Source: Crotophaga sulcirostris
Taxonomy: Eukaryota; Chordata; Aves; Cuculiformes; Crotophagidae
Direction: 5' to 3'
DNA length: 64,000 bases
Assembly: GCA_013397455.1 (NCBI GenBank)
Contig: VYZB01000144.1
Location: 504,772 to 568,771, forward strand
Positions 63,496-64,000 of this stretch are shown here, piece by piece (position 1 is the first letter of the stretch; every line of letters starts with the position of its first letter). The notes below the pieces were generated by a model. That model ran no database searches. It saw only the letters and a program-made list of their open reading frames with translations, and was not told where the DNA came from. The translations under genes and the position numbers were made by a program.

Positions 63496-64000
63496 GTAAG
63501 TGGACCAATAGTCTATCACTTTCTCTTCTCTCGCTCCTCTGCCACCGGAGGGGAAACCTCTCATCTTCGACTGATTTGTAAACATTAGTCTCTAAAATAA
63601 GCTGACAGTATTTAGTCTGTTAGGGAGGGGTATTAGGGGTTACTGAAATGCTGAACAGAAGTGGCAGAAGTGACTGTCCCCTCTCGTGTCAGGTCTCCAG
63701 CGTTGCTGGTTTAGTTGCACAACGGTGCCAGTGCCATGATGCTTCACCAGCTTCGTTAAAGCCTGGGTGCCTGCTGGTTGCAGTGGACTTAGATGAGTAA
63801 TCAAGATTCATCTCTCGGGTGGCGCTACCACAGGCAATCTCAGCAGATGCATTAAAAGGGGTGGAAAAACATGCAGCCCCATGTGCTGTGTCTTGGGCTG
63901 GGGTCCTCTGTGCCAGGGAGTAGAGAGCCTGCGCTGCAATGGCTTGTGCCGTGCTGATCTCCACTGCATCATCCAGGAATACATTTTTTCTGAGAAAAAA
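63496..64000 (+). other. PCBP3: PCBP3 intron, start only
   Basis: The first 505 nt of the next intron, with no further exon recognised before the window ends. The antisense open frame at 63689-63964 has no recognisable relatives. Confidence 0.75.

Overview
This window is vertebrate nuclear DNA, almost certainly from a bird. The bird call rests on several CR1-type LINE copies of more than one subfamily, each ending in short ATTCTATG- or ATTCTGTGA-like tails, on AT-rich introns, and on the absence of Alu, B1/B2 or other mammalian SINEs. It holds most of one recognisable protein-coding gene on the + strand: PCBP3, encoding poly(rC)-binding protein 3 (alphaCP-3), a KH-domain RNA-binding protein.

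Layout. Positions 1-28203 contain no coding exon I can recognise. This stretch is either upstream of PCBP3 or, more likely, intronic sequence behind untranslated first exons lying further 5'. It carries an internally deleted CR1 (about 2236-3815), a CR1 3' stub (about 8440-8523), a 202-bp hAT-type non-autonomous DNA transposon with terminal inverted repeats and a near-perfect 8-bp target duplication (17888-18089), an LTR/ERV-like dispersed repeat with degenerate ~48-bp internal tandem repeats (about 23775-24795), and an antisense old CR1 (about 26425-26700).

PCBP3 enters at 28204. Ten coding exons can be read with correct GT/AG borders and one continuous frame: 28279-28356 (start codon), 43539-43562 (a 24-nt microexon), 43661-43693, 46296-46412, 52308-52439, 54088-54216, 56329-56403, 61026-61067, 61567-61642 and 63443-63495. 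They encode 253 residues: a short N-terminus, KH1, KH2, the proline-rich linker and the first few residues of KH3. The rest of KH3 and the C-terminus lie beyond the right edge. The introns hold three more CR1 copies (about 29920-30531, 35820-36742, and 41550-42345 antisense), a 5S-rRNA-derived SINE-like fragment (50926-51020), a 67-69 nt duplicated segment flanking the KH1 exons, and a 5-N assembly gap inside a TA microsatellite (39681-39685).

I found no operon, CRISPR, defence or otherwise new system; this is an ordinary large-intron bird gene. The points most worth a second look are the KH1 microexon neighbourhood (weak donor, 98-nt intron, strong cryptic donor inside the next exon, duplicated flanking element), the species-specific N-terminus, the hAT element, the 5S-derived fragment and an unassigned antisense open stretch at 57106-57616.
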